From assembly GCA_043777755.1 (NCBI GenBank), contig JAYWHK010000007.1, positions 1 through 15,231 of the forward strand: a stretch of 15,231 nt of DNA, in the 5' to 3' direction. The notes below the pieces were generated by a model. It had not been told where the DNA came from and searched no databases. It saw nothing but the letters and a program-made list of their open reading frames with translations. Source of the stretch: CANHEE01 sp043777755. GTDB lineage: Bacteria; Bacteroidota; Bacteroidia; Chitinophagales; Saprospiraceae. Positions 1 to 7,180 of this stretch are shown here, piece by piece (the stretch's first letter is position 1; each line of letters starts with the position of its first letter). Made by a program: the position numbers and the translations under genes.

Positions 1-117
1 ATCAAAACAAGTGAAAAAGAAAGTTTTTTTTCTTTTAATTGGTTAATGACGCTATTGGGAATCAGTGGAATTGGTTTGTTTTTGTGGTTCAGTATTTACA
101 AACGCATGAAGCGTTAA
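1..117 (+). CDS. C-terminal fragment of a membrane-anchored protein, function unknown
   Basis: Frame 1 is open from the left edge to a TAA stop at 115-117, giving 38 residues. The visible part is a short polar stretch, then a hydrophobic segment of about 20 residues (NWLMTLLGISGIGLFLWF), then a basic tail ending KRMKR. This is what a single C-terminal transmembrane helix with a positively charged cytoplasmic end looks like. The gene converges with the T9SS protein gene on a shared terminator that begins 43 bases downstream. Too little is present to name a family. That it is coding is inferred from the terminator placement and the sensible membrane-helix composition. Confidence 0.55.
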   Translation: MKTSEKESFFSFNWLMTLLGISGIGLFLWFSIYKRMKR

Positions 118-159
118 TCTTCGTGTAACGTACACTCTCAATGACTCATTAAATATGTT

Positions 160-198
160 AAAAAAGCCTCCACTTCGTAGTAAAGTAGAGGCTTTTTT
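160..198. terminator. Bidirectional intrinsic terminator between convergent genes
   Basis: Arms 160-175 and 183-198 enclose a 7-nt loop. The arms run A6-GCCTC and GAGGC-T6, so a U-tract follows the hairpin on either strand. The single mismatch is C/A in plus-strand RNA but a G-U wobble in minus-strand RNA, so the stem is slightly better for the minus-strand gene, whose TAA stop lies at 202-204 right beside it. Confidence 0.85.
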
Positions 199-201
199 GT
201 T

Positions 202-3200
202 TTACTCTTTCACAAATTTTTTCACACCAAACTGTGTTTTATTTTTGACATGAATAAAATAAATACCTTTTGGCAAATTGCGAACATCAAAAATAGAAGT
301 ATTTTGAACATTTGTTTTTTTCGTTAATAAACGTCCATCAACACTGTACAACAACGCATTGCTTTCACCTTCCAATTGTTCGGGTAATTCCAGTGTGATT
401 TGTTCCGTTGCAGGATTTGGATAAAGTAAAAAATCAACTCCCCTTTGAATTTCATTTGTTTTGATTGTTTTTTTATTCAAAGTCGCCTCATTTGTAAAAA
501 TTGGTTCATTGAAATCAAAATAAATTGCTGCGGTATTGGTCACTAAATCTTTGACTGTAACATTGGATTTTGGTTGAATCAAAAATTTGAAAAATCCATG
601 CGATGTTTTTTCATTGACATTGCTGTCTGGCAACATGATATTTTTGAACGTAACAGACAAAACATTTTCACGAACTTCCCAAGTGTAAGTGTGCGAACTT
701 GCGCCCATCACGATGCTCGAAACATCAAGATTCTTATGGATTGGGTCTTTTACGACAATGTTGAACGCTGTATCTGTTCCTGTATTTTGAAAACGAACCA
801 AGTACTCTATTTTTTGTCCAGCCTTGACTTGCGTTGTGCTTTGGCAACCATCTACAAAAGCGGTTTTGTCATTTGGGTCATACGAACCTACATTTTTCTT
901 ACATTCCAAATACGGTTTGGCTTGCGCACCAGGCTGTTCATTGCCACAGGCATCAGGCGAACTGACTGCCAAGGAGATACAATGTTCTTGCCCCAAAGCC
1001 GATTTGCAAGACACCTTGAACTTGATGCTAAAATTTTGGCAATCGCCATAATCCACTGTTCCAGCATCTAAAATCAGTGTTTGATTCACCAACGATACTA
1101 CGGGTAAACTTGCCGATTCAAAATCAAAAAGGCTGTCCAATTGAATCGTGATTTTGGTGTTTTTCGCTTCTTTGCTGCCATCATTACAAACTTTTCCATA
1201 GTAAGTGTTTGAAAAACAGCGTCTTAGTGGAAGCGTAGAACCCAAACTAACAGATAAATCAGCACAGTATTTTTTGATTTTCAGGGGAATATCAATGTAA
1301 AAAGAATCTTTTGCAGCACTTACCTGAGCAGTATAGGCAGCAGCGCAAGGCGAAAAAGTATTTTCATTTGCTTGTGTGCTTAATTGATAAGTACCATCAA
1401 AAACATTAAAATTAAAAAAACCTTTATCGTCTGTTACTCTTGTAGAAGTGTTACTTGCATCTAATTCTACCTTAATATTTTTTAAATAAGGCTCATTAGC
1501 ATCTTTTATACAATTGTTATTTAGGTCGCCAAAAACAGCCCCTTGCACTTTATTGGTCTTTGACAAGGGCGTTTTACTTTTATAAATCGGCCCGCCAGTC
1601 GTCCCTACATAAAGATATTGGTCAGGACTAATAGCAATAGCACTGTATTGAATATCTTGAGGCAAATTACCTTTCATGGATTTCCAAGAATCGCCTTCGT
1701 CATAACTCATATAAATGCCATCAGAAGTTATTAAAATTAGATTGCTATTCGCATCAATAATAAAATCAATAAAATTACTACTAATGCTTGTAGAAAGCGG
1801 CTTGACAGTAAACGTTTTGCCAAAGTCATCAGAAATATTAAGACTTATATGGTTAGCATTAGTGGTTGTTAAACAACAAATTCTATTATATCCCAAATGA
1901 ATAGGAAAAGTAATACTGTTCACTGAATTATTATTAATTGAACTCAATGACTCTAATTTTTTTTCTGAAGCATTATAGTAATTTATTTTCGACCAATTAT
2001 AAAGACCTTCAAAAAAAATATTACCATCAAACACCAAAGCTTTGCCAATCTTGTAGATATTAGAGGAATAAATGCCAGGGGCATTTATTCCTTTCCAGCT
2101 AATCCCTTCATCTTTCGAGATAAAATATTTATCAGAATCAATATATAATAATTCTCCTTTTTGAGTATAATGAAGTCTATTTTCAGTTTTAAGAGGATTG
2201 ATGTTAGGATTAGTAAATAAAGACCATGATTTACCACTGTTTGTTGTCGTATAATAATTGTTATCTATTGGTGAATATGCCATACATTTACCTGATGGAA
2301 AAATACAAAAATCATTGAAAGGAATAGAATCCTTTATTCCTATGTACTCCCAAGAAGGCATTGTACTTCTCTTTATCGCATCAAAATAGACGCAATTTCT
2401 TGTCAAGACATCGTTTTGTCCTATAATTGCAATTCCCCTTGATATGGGTTTATCAAGTAGCGAGGTTTCACTTTTCCACGATTTTCCTTTGTCCGTTGTA
2501 AAGTAAATTTTATTGACATTACAATTTGAAGGCATCAATACAATTTCGCTTTCTTTATTGTTCATAAAAATAAAATTACTTGAATATTCTTTATTGGGTA
2601 GAGGAATTTTAGCCCAAGTTTTTCCCTCATCATTGGAAATGCTTAACGCATTTTCATAATCGGCAATGACTATTTCATTCTTACTATTAACCCATATTTG
2701 GTCTATATTTTTGTTCAATACAGGTATCGTCCATGAAACACCTTTGTCATCAGAAATAAGTAAGCCATCATAATGTCGAGTAATTAGTCGCCCCGAAGTC
2801 AGCAGAAATATATTGTCATAATCTAATCCAGATTTCTCCCCGTATTCGATAAAAGCAGAGCCATTATCAGCAAAAGAATTCCAATAATCCGTAGCTCCCA
2901 AAGAAGTAACAACGTAGTTTTTATTGTTTTTTCCCATTATAAAATGAACAGAATTCGTCAACCAAGTTTTTGTAAAGATTTGTTTTAAATCACTAAAATT
3001 ATAGATATTCAAATTATTAAAACCTCCTACATAGATTTTTCCATGAGCAAAATTCACGTCGTCAATACTTAATTTTGGGTTAAAAAAAACCTTAAAGCTA
3101 TTAGTTGGTATATCTAACTTATAGATATTACTTTCATCAAAAAAATAAGTATCTCCAAATTCGTCGGTTCTAAATTTTGAGCGATAATAGTATTTTGGCA

Positions 3201-3423
3201 ATACATTTAGAAATGATATGGTCTGCCAAGTTTTTGCGTTGTCTTTTGAAATCAATATCTCGTTAGAAGATGGTATCAAAGTTATTAAATAGCCCTGCGA
3301 TGTCTGATGTAAAGGAAATGAATTGCTACCATTTTGAGCAAGTAATGCCTCCCATTTCATATCAATCTGCCCAAAGGCGATGCTTGAAAAGCATAAGAAA
3401 AGGAATAAGAAAAGTTTTTTCAT
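202..3423 (-). CDS. T9SS-exported Asp-box propeller protein with SdrD-like and type A sorting domains
   Basis: Predicted secreted or surface protein of 1073 aa. Residues 1-19 form a signal peptide (basic MKK, hydrophobic core, AFG before the likely cleavage site). Residues about 50-620 carry eight Asp-box (BNR) motifs of the form S-x-D-x-G-x-T/S-W, near 58, 223, 262, 308, 392, 435, 530 and 572, indicating one or two beta-propellers of the sialidase/Vps10 type; no sialidase catalytic set was identified. Residues about 626-715 resemble an SdrD B-like / Cna-B fold (GAVFGDLNNNCIKDANEP). About 719-840 is a cysteine-bearing DUF11-like repeat, and about 846-980 matches the common Bacteroidota module starting SYDPNDK and ending AAIYFDFNEPI. 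Residues 996-1073 (YPNPATEQI...GIYFIHVK) are a type A T9SS C-terminal sorting domain, which is cleaved and anchored at the outer membrane in known cases. The substrate is unknown; adhesion or glycan contact is only a guess. It is monocistronic, with its own promoter and terminators on both sides. Confidence 0.88.
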   Translation of the reverse strand: MKKLFLFLFLCFSSIAFGQIDMKWEALLAQNGSNSFPLHQTSQGYLITLIPSSNEILISKDNAKTWQTISFLNVLPKYYYRSKFRTDEFGDTYFFDESNIYKLDIPTNSFKVFFNPKLSIDDVNFAHGKIYVGGFNNLNIYNFSDLKQIFTKTWLTNSVHFIMGKNNKNYVVTSLGATDYWNSFADNGSAFIEYGEKSGLDYDNIFLLTSGRLITRHYDGLLISDDKGVSWTIPVLNKNIDQIWVNSKNEIVIADYENALSISNDEGKTWAKIPLPNKEYSSNFIFMNNKESEIVLMPSNCNVNKIYFTTDKGKSWKSETSLLDKPISRGIAIIGQNDVLTRNCVYFDAIKRSTMPSWEYIGIKDSIPFNDFCIFPSGKCMAYSPIDNNYYTTTNSGKSWSLFTNPNINPLKTENRLHYTQKGELLYIDSDKYFISKDEGISWKGINAPGIYSSNIYKIGKALVFDGNIFFEGLYNWSKINYYNASEKKLESLSSINNNSVNSITFPIHLGYNRICCLTTTNANHISLNISDDFGKTFTVKPLSTSISSNFIDFIIDANSNLILITSDGIYMSYDEGDSWKSMKGNLPQDIQYSAIAISPDQYLYVGTTGGPIYKSKTPLSKTNKVQGAVFGDLNNNCIKDANEPYLKNIKVELDASNTSTRVTDDKGFFNFNVFDGTYQLSTQANENTFSPCAAAYTAQVSAAKDSFYIDIPLKIKKYCADLSVSLGSTLPLRRCFSNTYYGKVCNDGSKEAKNTKITIQLDSLFDFESASLPVVSLVNQTLILDAGTVDYGDCQNFSIKFKVSCKSALGQEHCISLAVSSPDACGNEQPGAQAKPYLECKKNVGSYDPNDKTAFVDGCQSTTQVKAGQKIEYLVRFQNTGTDTAFNIVVKDPIHKNLDVSSIVMGASSHTYTWEVRENVLSVTFKNIMLPDSNVNEKTSHGFFKFLIQPKSNVTVKDLVTNTAAIYFDFNEPIFTNEATLNKKTIKTNEIQRGVDFLLYPNPATEQITLELPEQLEGESNALLYSVDGRLLTKKTNVQNTSIFDVRNLPKGIYFIHVKNKTQFGVKKFVKE

Positions 3424-3467
3424 GTTGAAATTGTTTTTTAGATTAATAAATATAAAAAAATACTATA

Positions 3468-3498
3468 CAAAAGTACAATAATAATTTTATAAAATCAA
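3468..3498 (-). promoter_or_regulatory. Bacteroidota-type promoter of the T9SS protein gene
   Basis: On the minus strand, TACTTTTG (3475 to 3468) matches the -7 consensus TAnnTTTG and has TTG (3498 to 3496) 20 nt upstream. This places transcription start around 3460, leaving a leader of about 35-40 nt before the ATG at 3423. Assigned by consensus only. Confidence 0.6.
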
Positions 3499-3522
3499 TA
3501 AAAACAACAATATAGAACAAAG

Positions 3523-3565
3523 AAAAGCCAATAAATTTTTCATTATAAAAAATTTATTGGCTTTT
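3523..3565. terminator. Intrinsic terminator (18-bp perfect stem) downstream of the MbnP-like gene
   Basis: Perfect 18-nt arms at 3523-3540 and 3548-3565 around a 7-nt loop, with AAAA/TTTT ends on both strands. It lies 120 bases past the MbnP-like stop codon and just upstream of the T9SS gene promoter, so it should insulate the two minus-strand genes. The stem is AT-rich apart from one GCC/GGC block. Confidence 0.75.
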
Positions 3566-3615
3566 TTAATAAACAGAAATATTAATCTAATTAAGTACTT
3601 CGACTGAAATAATTG

Positions 3616-3687
3616 ACATTCTAAAATACTATAAAATATTGTAAATCAATGAGTTAAAAGACTTATGACTTATTGACTTGCGACTAC
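3616..3687. repeat. Dispersed intergenic repeat, copy A (3' side of the MbnP-like gene)
   Basis: Begins ACATTCTAAAATA-TATAAA-TATTGT and continues into a decayed run of GACTT units (GACTTATGACTTATTGACTT). The first 27 bases align with 4482-4508 with only three differences. The later AAATCAA-GTTAAAAGACT part matches 4738-4760 in the long intergenic gap. It runs up to the stop codon of the MbnP-like gene. Confidence 0.65.
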
Positions 3688-4443
3688 TTATTTAACAGTC
3701 AATGAATTAGGATAATTGTCCATAATTTTCAAAGCTACTGCTTTATTGCTAAGACTGTGTGCATTTTGGTCTTTGAAAGGATCAATTGTTCCAGATTTTC
3801 CATCGAGGACTTTTTTGAAATCAATCTCAACCGTCATATCAACGTTTTGTCCAGTGACAATCGCAATGTTTTTATTGATGCCAATACGTCTAAACATTTC
3901 GTCTGTACCCGTGTGGTAACTAAAAGCATAGTCGAACTTTCCATTTTTATCTTTATCCACTTTACCTTCTGTTTTTGTAAAAATATAACTTGTCCAAGAA
4001 TCCCAATAGGCATCAGAAAGCGACAACGGATTCCCTTTTTCAAAATCGACTGGCTTTTTTGCATTGTTTGGACTCCCTACACCAATTCCCAAATTGGTTG
4101 ATGGATAAGTGCCTTCGGGAAGGCTAAAAGTAGCCGTAACGCCATTTTTTGCCACATTTTCATCGTATATTGTAGAAAAATCAACCAATTGCGTTGTGCC
4201 GATTGGTGTACTTCCGTTCAATATTTCGCAGAAAAAAGACAAGCGTTGGAATTTGATTTGCCAATTTCCAGCAAGGCTGACAGCCTGATCCATCGCCAAA
4301 GGCTTGCCATCGTACATGGGTAAAAAACGAACTTTTAGCGTTCCTTGGTTTGTAGGTTCTATTGTTGGCTCAACAGGGTCAGTACAGTTGCTTGCCGTAA
4401 GCAACAAATAAAAAGGCAATAAGAAATAAAATATTTTTTTCAT
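3688..4443 (-). CDS. MbnP-like lipoprotein
   Basis: 251 aa. Residues 1-19 are a signal peptide followed by Cys20 (TASN-C), an imperfect but acceptable Bacteroidota lipobox, and then an acidic/proline linker. The body matches my recollection of the MbnP family: an early beta-rich region (GTLKVRFLPMYDGKPL), a central YWDSWTSYIF at 146-155 followed by a glycine-containing turn, and YHTGTDEMFR at 176-185. Characterised MbnP proteins are periplasmic or surface copper-related proteins oxidised by a dihaem MauG-like partner, MbnH. No cytochrome peroxidase-like gene lies next to this copy within the window, so copper binding is not established here. The family call rests on motif pattern only. The gene stands alone on the minus strand between two copies of a dispersed repeat, with a strong terminator downstream. 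Confidence 0.72.
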   Translation of the reverse strand: MKKIFYFLLPFYLLLTASNCTDPVEPTIEPTNQGTLKVRFLPMYDGKPLAMDQAVSLAGNWQIKFQRLSFFCEILNGSTPIGTTQLVDFSTIYDENVAKNGVTATFSLPEGTYPSTNLGIGVGSPNNAKKPVDFEKGNPLSLSDAYWDSWTSYIFTKTEGKVDKDKNGKFDYAFSYHTGTDEMFRRIGINKNIAIVTGQNVDMTVEIDFKKVLDGKSGTIDPFKDQNAHSLSNKAVALKIMDNYPNSLTVK

Positions 4444-4481
4444 AAAAATTTTTTTTATAGAAATTTCAACTCAAACAATAA

Positions 4482-4565
4482 ACATTCTAAAATATTATAA
4501 ACTATTGTGAACCTGTAAATCAAAAGACTATCGACTTCTGAGTTACCGACTTACAACTATTTTAA
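4482..4565. repeat. Dispersed intergenic repeat, copy B (5' side of the MbnP-like gene)
   Basis: Same orientation as copy A: ACATTCTAAAATA-TATAAA-TATTGT, then AAATC, AAAAGACT and degenerate GACTT units (ATCGACTTCTGAGTTACCGACTT). It lies in the probable 5' leader of the MbnP-like gene. Copies A and B thus form direct repeats about 866 bases apart that bracket that gene. Confidence 0.65.
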
Positions 4566-4613
4566 AACGTTTATACCCAAAAAGTGTTTTATCCGAAAAC
4601 AATTTTAACGATG

Positions 4614-4621
4614 CAAAGATA
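4614..4621 (-). promoter_or_regulatory. Possible promoter -7 box for the MbnP-like gene
   Basis: Minus strand TATCTTTG (4621 to 4614) fits TAnnTTTG, but no TTG occurs at the expected distance upstream. If used, the leader would be about 165 nt and would contain repeat copy B. No better box was seen nearer the start codon. Confidence 0.35.
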
Positions 4622-4650
4622 GTTTTTTTCTACAAAATTAAAAAAAGATG

Positions 4651-4658
4651 TACCTTTG
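4651..4658 (+). promoter_or_regulatory. Promoter -7 box reading toward ribF
   Basis: TACCTTTG followed by CGGC, a typical Bacteroidota -7 context, sits 30 bases from the opposing box at 4614-4621, so the pair looks divergent. The -33 position is only a T-run. The next plus-strand gene is ribF at 5169, so transcription from here would carry a leader of about 500 nt through the nested inverted repeat. No closer TAnnTTTG box was seen before ribF. Confidence 0.45.
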
Positions 4659-4737
4659 CGGCATAAAAATAGTTTTTTGCTTTAATAATTTGATTCGATT
4701 CAAACAATCGAATTTTTAGAAAAGTTGCAATTTATTG

Positions 4738-5132
4738 AAAATCAACAAGTTAAAAGACTAATAATTTGCGCCATCACGCTTTGCGTCAATGTCATTAAGC
4801 TAAGGAATTTGATTTTAAATGCTTTGCTCAACAACCTAAATTTACTTTCTGATGCCCTTGCCCTAAAGGGAACTCAGACAAAAAAAGTAAATTTTTCTAA
4901 TTTTATGCAATAAAACAATTGTTTTTATTGCTAAAAAACAAGTAAAACAATACATTTAGGAGTCATTCCCGTTCCCAAAGGGATTCCTTGGGAATAGGGT
5001 GAGGGCATCAGAAAGTACTGTTCTAATCTTTTGCGGAGCAACACATTTTTAAAACCCTTAGCTTGATGACATCACGCTTTGCGTGGCTTATTGGCTTACG
5101 ATGATCGCATTTTGCGCCATCACGCTTTGCGT
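4738..5132. repeat. Composite structured intergenic repeat: nested inverted repeats plus hairpin units
   Basis: This fills most of the 725-bp gene-free stretch 4444-5168. Outer arms 4789-4805 and 5056-5072 are inverted with 16 of 17 matches. Inner arms 4843-4865 and 4995-5017 match 21 of 23. The centre holds two further hairpins: 4907-4931 (GCAATAAAA-CAATTG palindrome) and 4972-4994 (TTCCCAA/TTGGGAA). An identical 22-nt stretch containing CATCACGCTTTGCGT occurs at 4765-4786 and 5111-5132, with a 15-nt copy at 5070-5084; this unit is itself a small hairpin (CACGC-TTT-GCGTG). Right of the last unit lie more degenerate GACTT units. No transposase is encoded. A 62-codon open frame at 4725-4913 is repeat-derived and probably not a gene. 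It could be a MITE-like element, a structured leader, or both. Confidence 0.7.
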
Positions 5133-5168
5133 GACCTATTGACTTACGACTTAATTGACTATATTACT

Positions 5169-6107
5169 ATGCAGATATACCATTCTCTTTCAGAACTCCC
5201 TGATTTTCAGAATACTGTGATTACCATTGGCTCATTTGACGGTGTGCATAATGGACATAAAAAGATATTGTCGCAGGTCAAATCACTTGCCGACGAAGTA
5301 AAAGGCGAATCCGTTGTGGTCACTTTTCATCCGCACCCGAGGTTTGTGTTAAAAGGAAAAAATGACGACCTCAAACTCATCACAACCATCACCGAAAAAG
5401 CCGATTTGTTGGAAAAATATGGCGTTCAACATTTGGTGATTGTACCTTTTTCGGATGAATTTTCGCAACAATCACCTGACGAATATTTGAATGATTTTTT
5501 AGTAAAATATTTCAAACCCGCTTACATTGTAATTGGCTATGACCACCGTTTTGGCAAAAACCGTATTGGCGATATTTCTTTTTTGAAAAAATTTGAAAAA
5601 GAACAGCATTACAAAGTCGTCGAAATTGCAAAACAAACCATAGAAGATATTGGTATAAGTTCTACTAAAATACGTAAAGCATTGGACAACAAAGAAATAC
5701 TCAATGCCAATCAACTGTTAGGACATCATTTTGTTCTCCACGGAAAAGTCGTCAAAGGAAAAAAAGTTGGTCGAACCATTGGTTTTCCAACAGCAAATAT
5801 TGAAATTTCGGACAAAGACAAATTGATTCCACCGTTTGGAATTTATGCCGTTTGGGCTTTTTTAGGTGAAAAAAAATATGGTGGAATGTTGTACATCGGC
5901 AACCGTCCGACACTCAAAGACGATGAAAAAGTAAGCATCGAAGTCAATCTTTTTGAGTTTGACGATGACATTTACGAGCAATATTTGTGGATAGAATTTG
6001 TGGATTTTATCCGCAACGACAAAAAATTCGATGGACTCGAAGCCTTGCAAATGGCACTCGGAAGGGATAGAATCCGAGCGCAATATTTACTCAATCCGCC
6101 ACAATGA
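5169..6107 (+). CDS. ribF: Bifunctional riboflavin kinase / FAD synthetase
   Basis: Makes FMN from riboflavin and ATP, then adenylates FMN to FAD; cytosolic. The protein is 312 aa, usual for RibF. The N-terminal nucleotidyltransferase half has GSFDGVHNGH at about 21-30, YDHRFGK at 124-130 and ISSTKIR at 163-169, all standard FAD synthetase motifs. The C-terminal kinase half has GRTIGFPTAN around 201-210, GNRPT at 244-248 and SIEVNLFEFD at 256-265. I chose the ATG at 5169. The frame stays open upstream to an ATG at 5079, but those 30 codons are encoded by the intergenic repeat (HHALRDLLTYD) and bear no family similarity. The stop overlaps the next gene's start in an ATGA, indicating translational coupling. 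No FMN riboswitch motifs were seen upstream. Confidence 0.95.
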   Translation: MQIYHSLSELPDFQNTVITIGSFDGVHNGHKKILSQVKSLADEVKGESVVVTFHPHPRFVLKGKNDDLKLITTITEKADLLEKYGVQHLVIVPFSDEFSQQSPDEYLNDFLVKYFKPAYIVIGYDHRFGKNRIGDISFLKKFEKEQHYKVVEIAKQTIEDIGISSTKIRKALDNKEILNANQLLGHHFVLHGKVVKGKKVGRTIGFPTANIEISDKDKLIPPFGIYAVWAFLGEKKYGGMLYIGNRPTLKDDEKVSIEVNLFEFDDDIYEQYLWIEFVDFIRNDKKFDGLEALQMALGRDRIRAQYLLNPPQ

Positions 6108-7132
6108 AAACAGGAATTGTCATACTCAACTACAATGGACGAAAACACCTCGAAACGTTTCTTCCAAATGTGATTGCCAACAGCGCAGGAGCAGAAATCG
6201 TTGTGGCTGACAATGGCTCAACCGACGATAGCTTGGCTTACCTTCGCAGTTTTGGTTCGCAAATCGAAACTATTGTTTTGGATAAAAATTATGGTTTCGC
6301 CGAAGGCTACAATCAAGCGTTAAAAGACTATTGCACAGACTATTACATATTGTTAAATTCCGATATTGAAGTAAGTGAGAATTGGATAACGCCCCTAATT
6401 GCTGCCTTAAACAACGACGAAACAGTAGCCGCTTGCCAACCAAAAATCTTGTCTTATAAGGACAAAACAAAATTTGAACACGCTGGTGCAGCAGGTGGTT
6501 GGATAGATTCATTGGGCTATCCTTTTTGTCGTGGTCGGATTTTTTACGATACCGAAACAGATACTGGACAATATGATTCAGAAGAAGAAATTTTTTGGGC
6601 AAGCGGTGCTGCATTGTGCATCAGAGCAAAACTTTTCCATGGTTTGGGTGGTTTTGATGGCGATTATTTTGCGCACATGGAAGAAATTGACTTGTGTTGG
6701 CGATTGAAAAGAGCTGGTTTCAAAATCAAAGTTGCACCTCAAAGCGTGGTTTATCACGTTGGTGGAGGTACACTTGATTACTTATCTACATTCAAATCTT
6801 ACTTGAATTTTAGAAATTCTCTTTTTACTTATTTAAAAAATATGCCTGTTGGAAAGTTGCTTTGGTTTATTCCATTGCGTCTTGTGTTAGATGGCGTAGC
6901 GGCTGGAATGTACCTTTTGAAAGGTGAATTTCGTTTTATTCCGACCATTCTCAAAGCGCATTTTGCTGTCTATGGCGACTTTTTAAAAACCATTGAAAAA
7001 AGAAAAAAATACAATCAACTTATTGAAAATCAACGCATTGCACCTGAAAATAAAAATGCTATTTTGAAAAAAAGTCTTTTGATTGAATATTTTTTAAAGA
7101 AAAAAAAGAAATGGTCAGAGATTGTTCTGTAG
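6104..7132 (+). CDS. Family 2 (WbbL-like) glycosyltransferase
   Basis: 342 aa. The N-terminal GT-A fold begins VILNYNGRKHLETFL and has VADNGSTDDS at 34-43. NSD at 85-87 occupies the metal/nucleotide-binding DxD position. MEEIDLCWRLKRAG at 192-205 carries the acidic ED motif of the catalytic base region. This pattern is typical of rhamnosyl- or related sugar transferases acting on cell-surface polysaccharide; donor and acceptor cannot be told from sequence. A hydrophobic stretch near 251-272 and a basic C-terminus suggest membrane association. It overlaps ribF by 4 bases. No other polysaccharide genes are nearby, so pairing with ribF may reflect transcriptional convenience. The TAG stop (7130-7132) lies inside the first base positions of a palindromic repeat element. 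Confidence 0.9.
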   Translation: MKTGIVILNYNGRKHLETFLPNVIANSAGAEIVVADNGSTDDSLAYLRSFGSQIETIVLDKNYGFAEGYNQALKDYCTDYYILLNSDIEVSENWITPLIAALNNDETVAACQPKILSYKDKTKFEHAGAAGGWIDSLGYPFCRGRIFYDTETDTGQYDSEEEIFWASGAALCIRAKLFHGLGGFDGDYFAHMEEIDLCWRLKRAGFKIKVAPQSVVYHVGGGTLDYLSTFKSYLNFRNSLFTYLKNMPVGKLLWFIPLRLVLDGVAAGMYLLKGEFRFIPTILKAHFAVYGDFLKTIEKRKKYNQLIENQRIAPENKNAILKKSLLIEYFLKKKKKWSEIVL

Positions 7133-7180
7133 CGTTGGATTCTCCTTAGCGTTGGCATTAATGCCAACGCTAAGGAGAAT
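7129..7180. repeat. Palindromic element, unit 1 (overlaps the glycosyltransferase stop codon)
   Basis: 7139-7180 is a 42-bp perfect palindrome: 19-nt arms around TTAA, running ATTCTCC-TTAGCGTTGGCA and its exact complement. A further GTAGCGTTGG copy at 7129-7138 precedes it and supplies the TAG stop codon of the glycosyltransferase. It shares the core TAGCGTTGGC-TTA-GCCAACGCTA with units at 7181 and 9159. Confidence 0.9.

Noticed and set aside
574..1071. 165-codon plus-strand frame inside the T9SS protein gene.
   Set aside because: It is a shadow frame opposite a well-supported secreted protein, with no domain and no promoter.
4725..4913. 62-codon open frame in the intergenic gap.
   Set aside because: It runs through the repeat modules and one inverted-repeat arm, has no recognisable domain or promoter spacing, and its composition follows the repeat.
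5079..5168. Upstream extension of ribF (start at 5079).
   Set aside because: The extra 30 codons are translated repeat sequence; RibF proteins begin a short distance before GSFDGVHNGH, matching the start at 5169.
4659..5168. FMN riboswitch upstream of ribF.
   Set aside because: None of the conserved FMN aptamer strings (AGGGGC-like, GGTGAAATTCC-like, CCCACCGGCGG-like) occurs in the region, so the structured leader is not this class.
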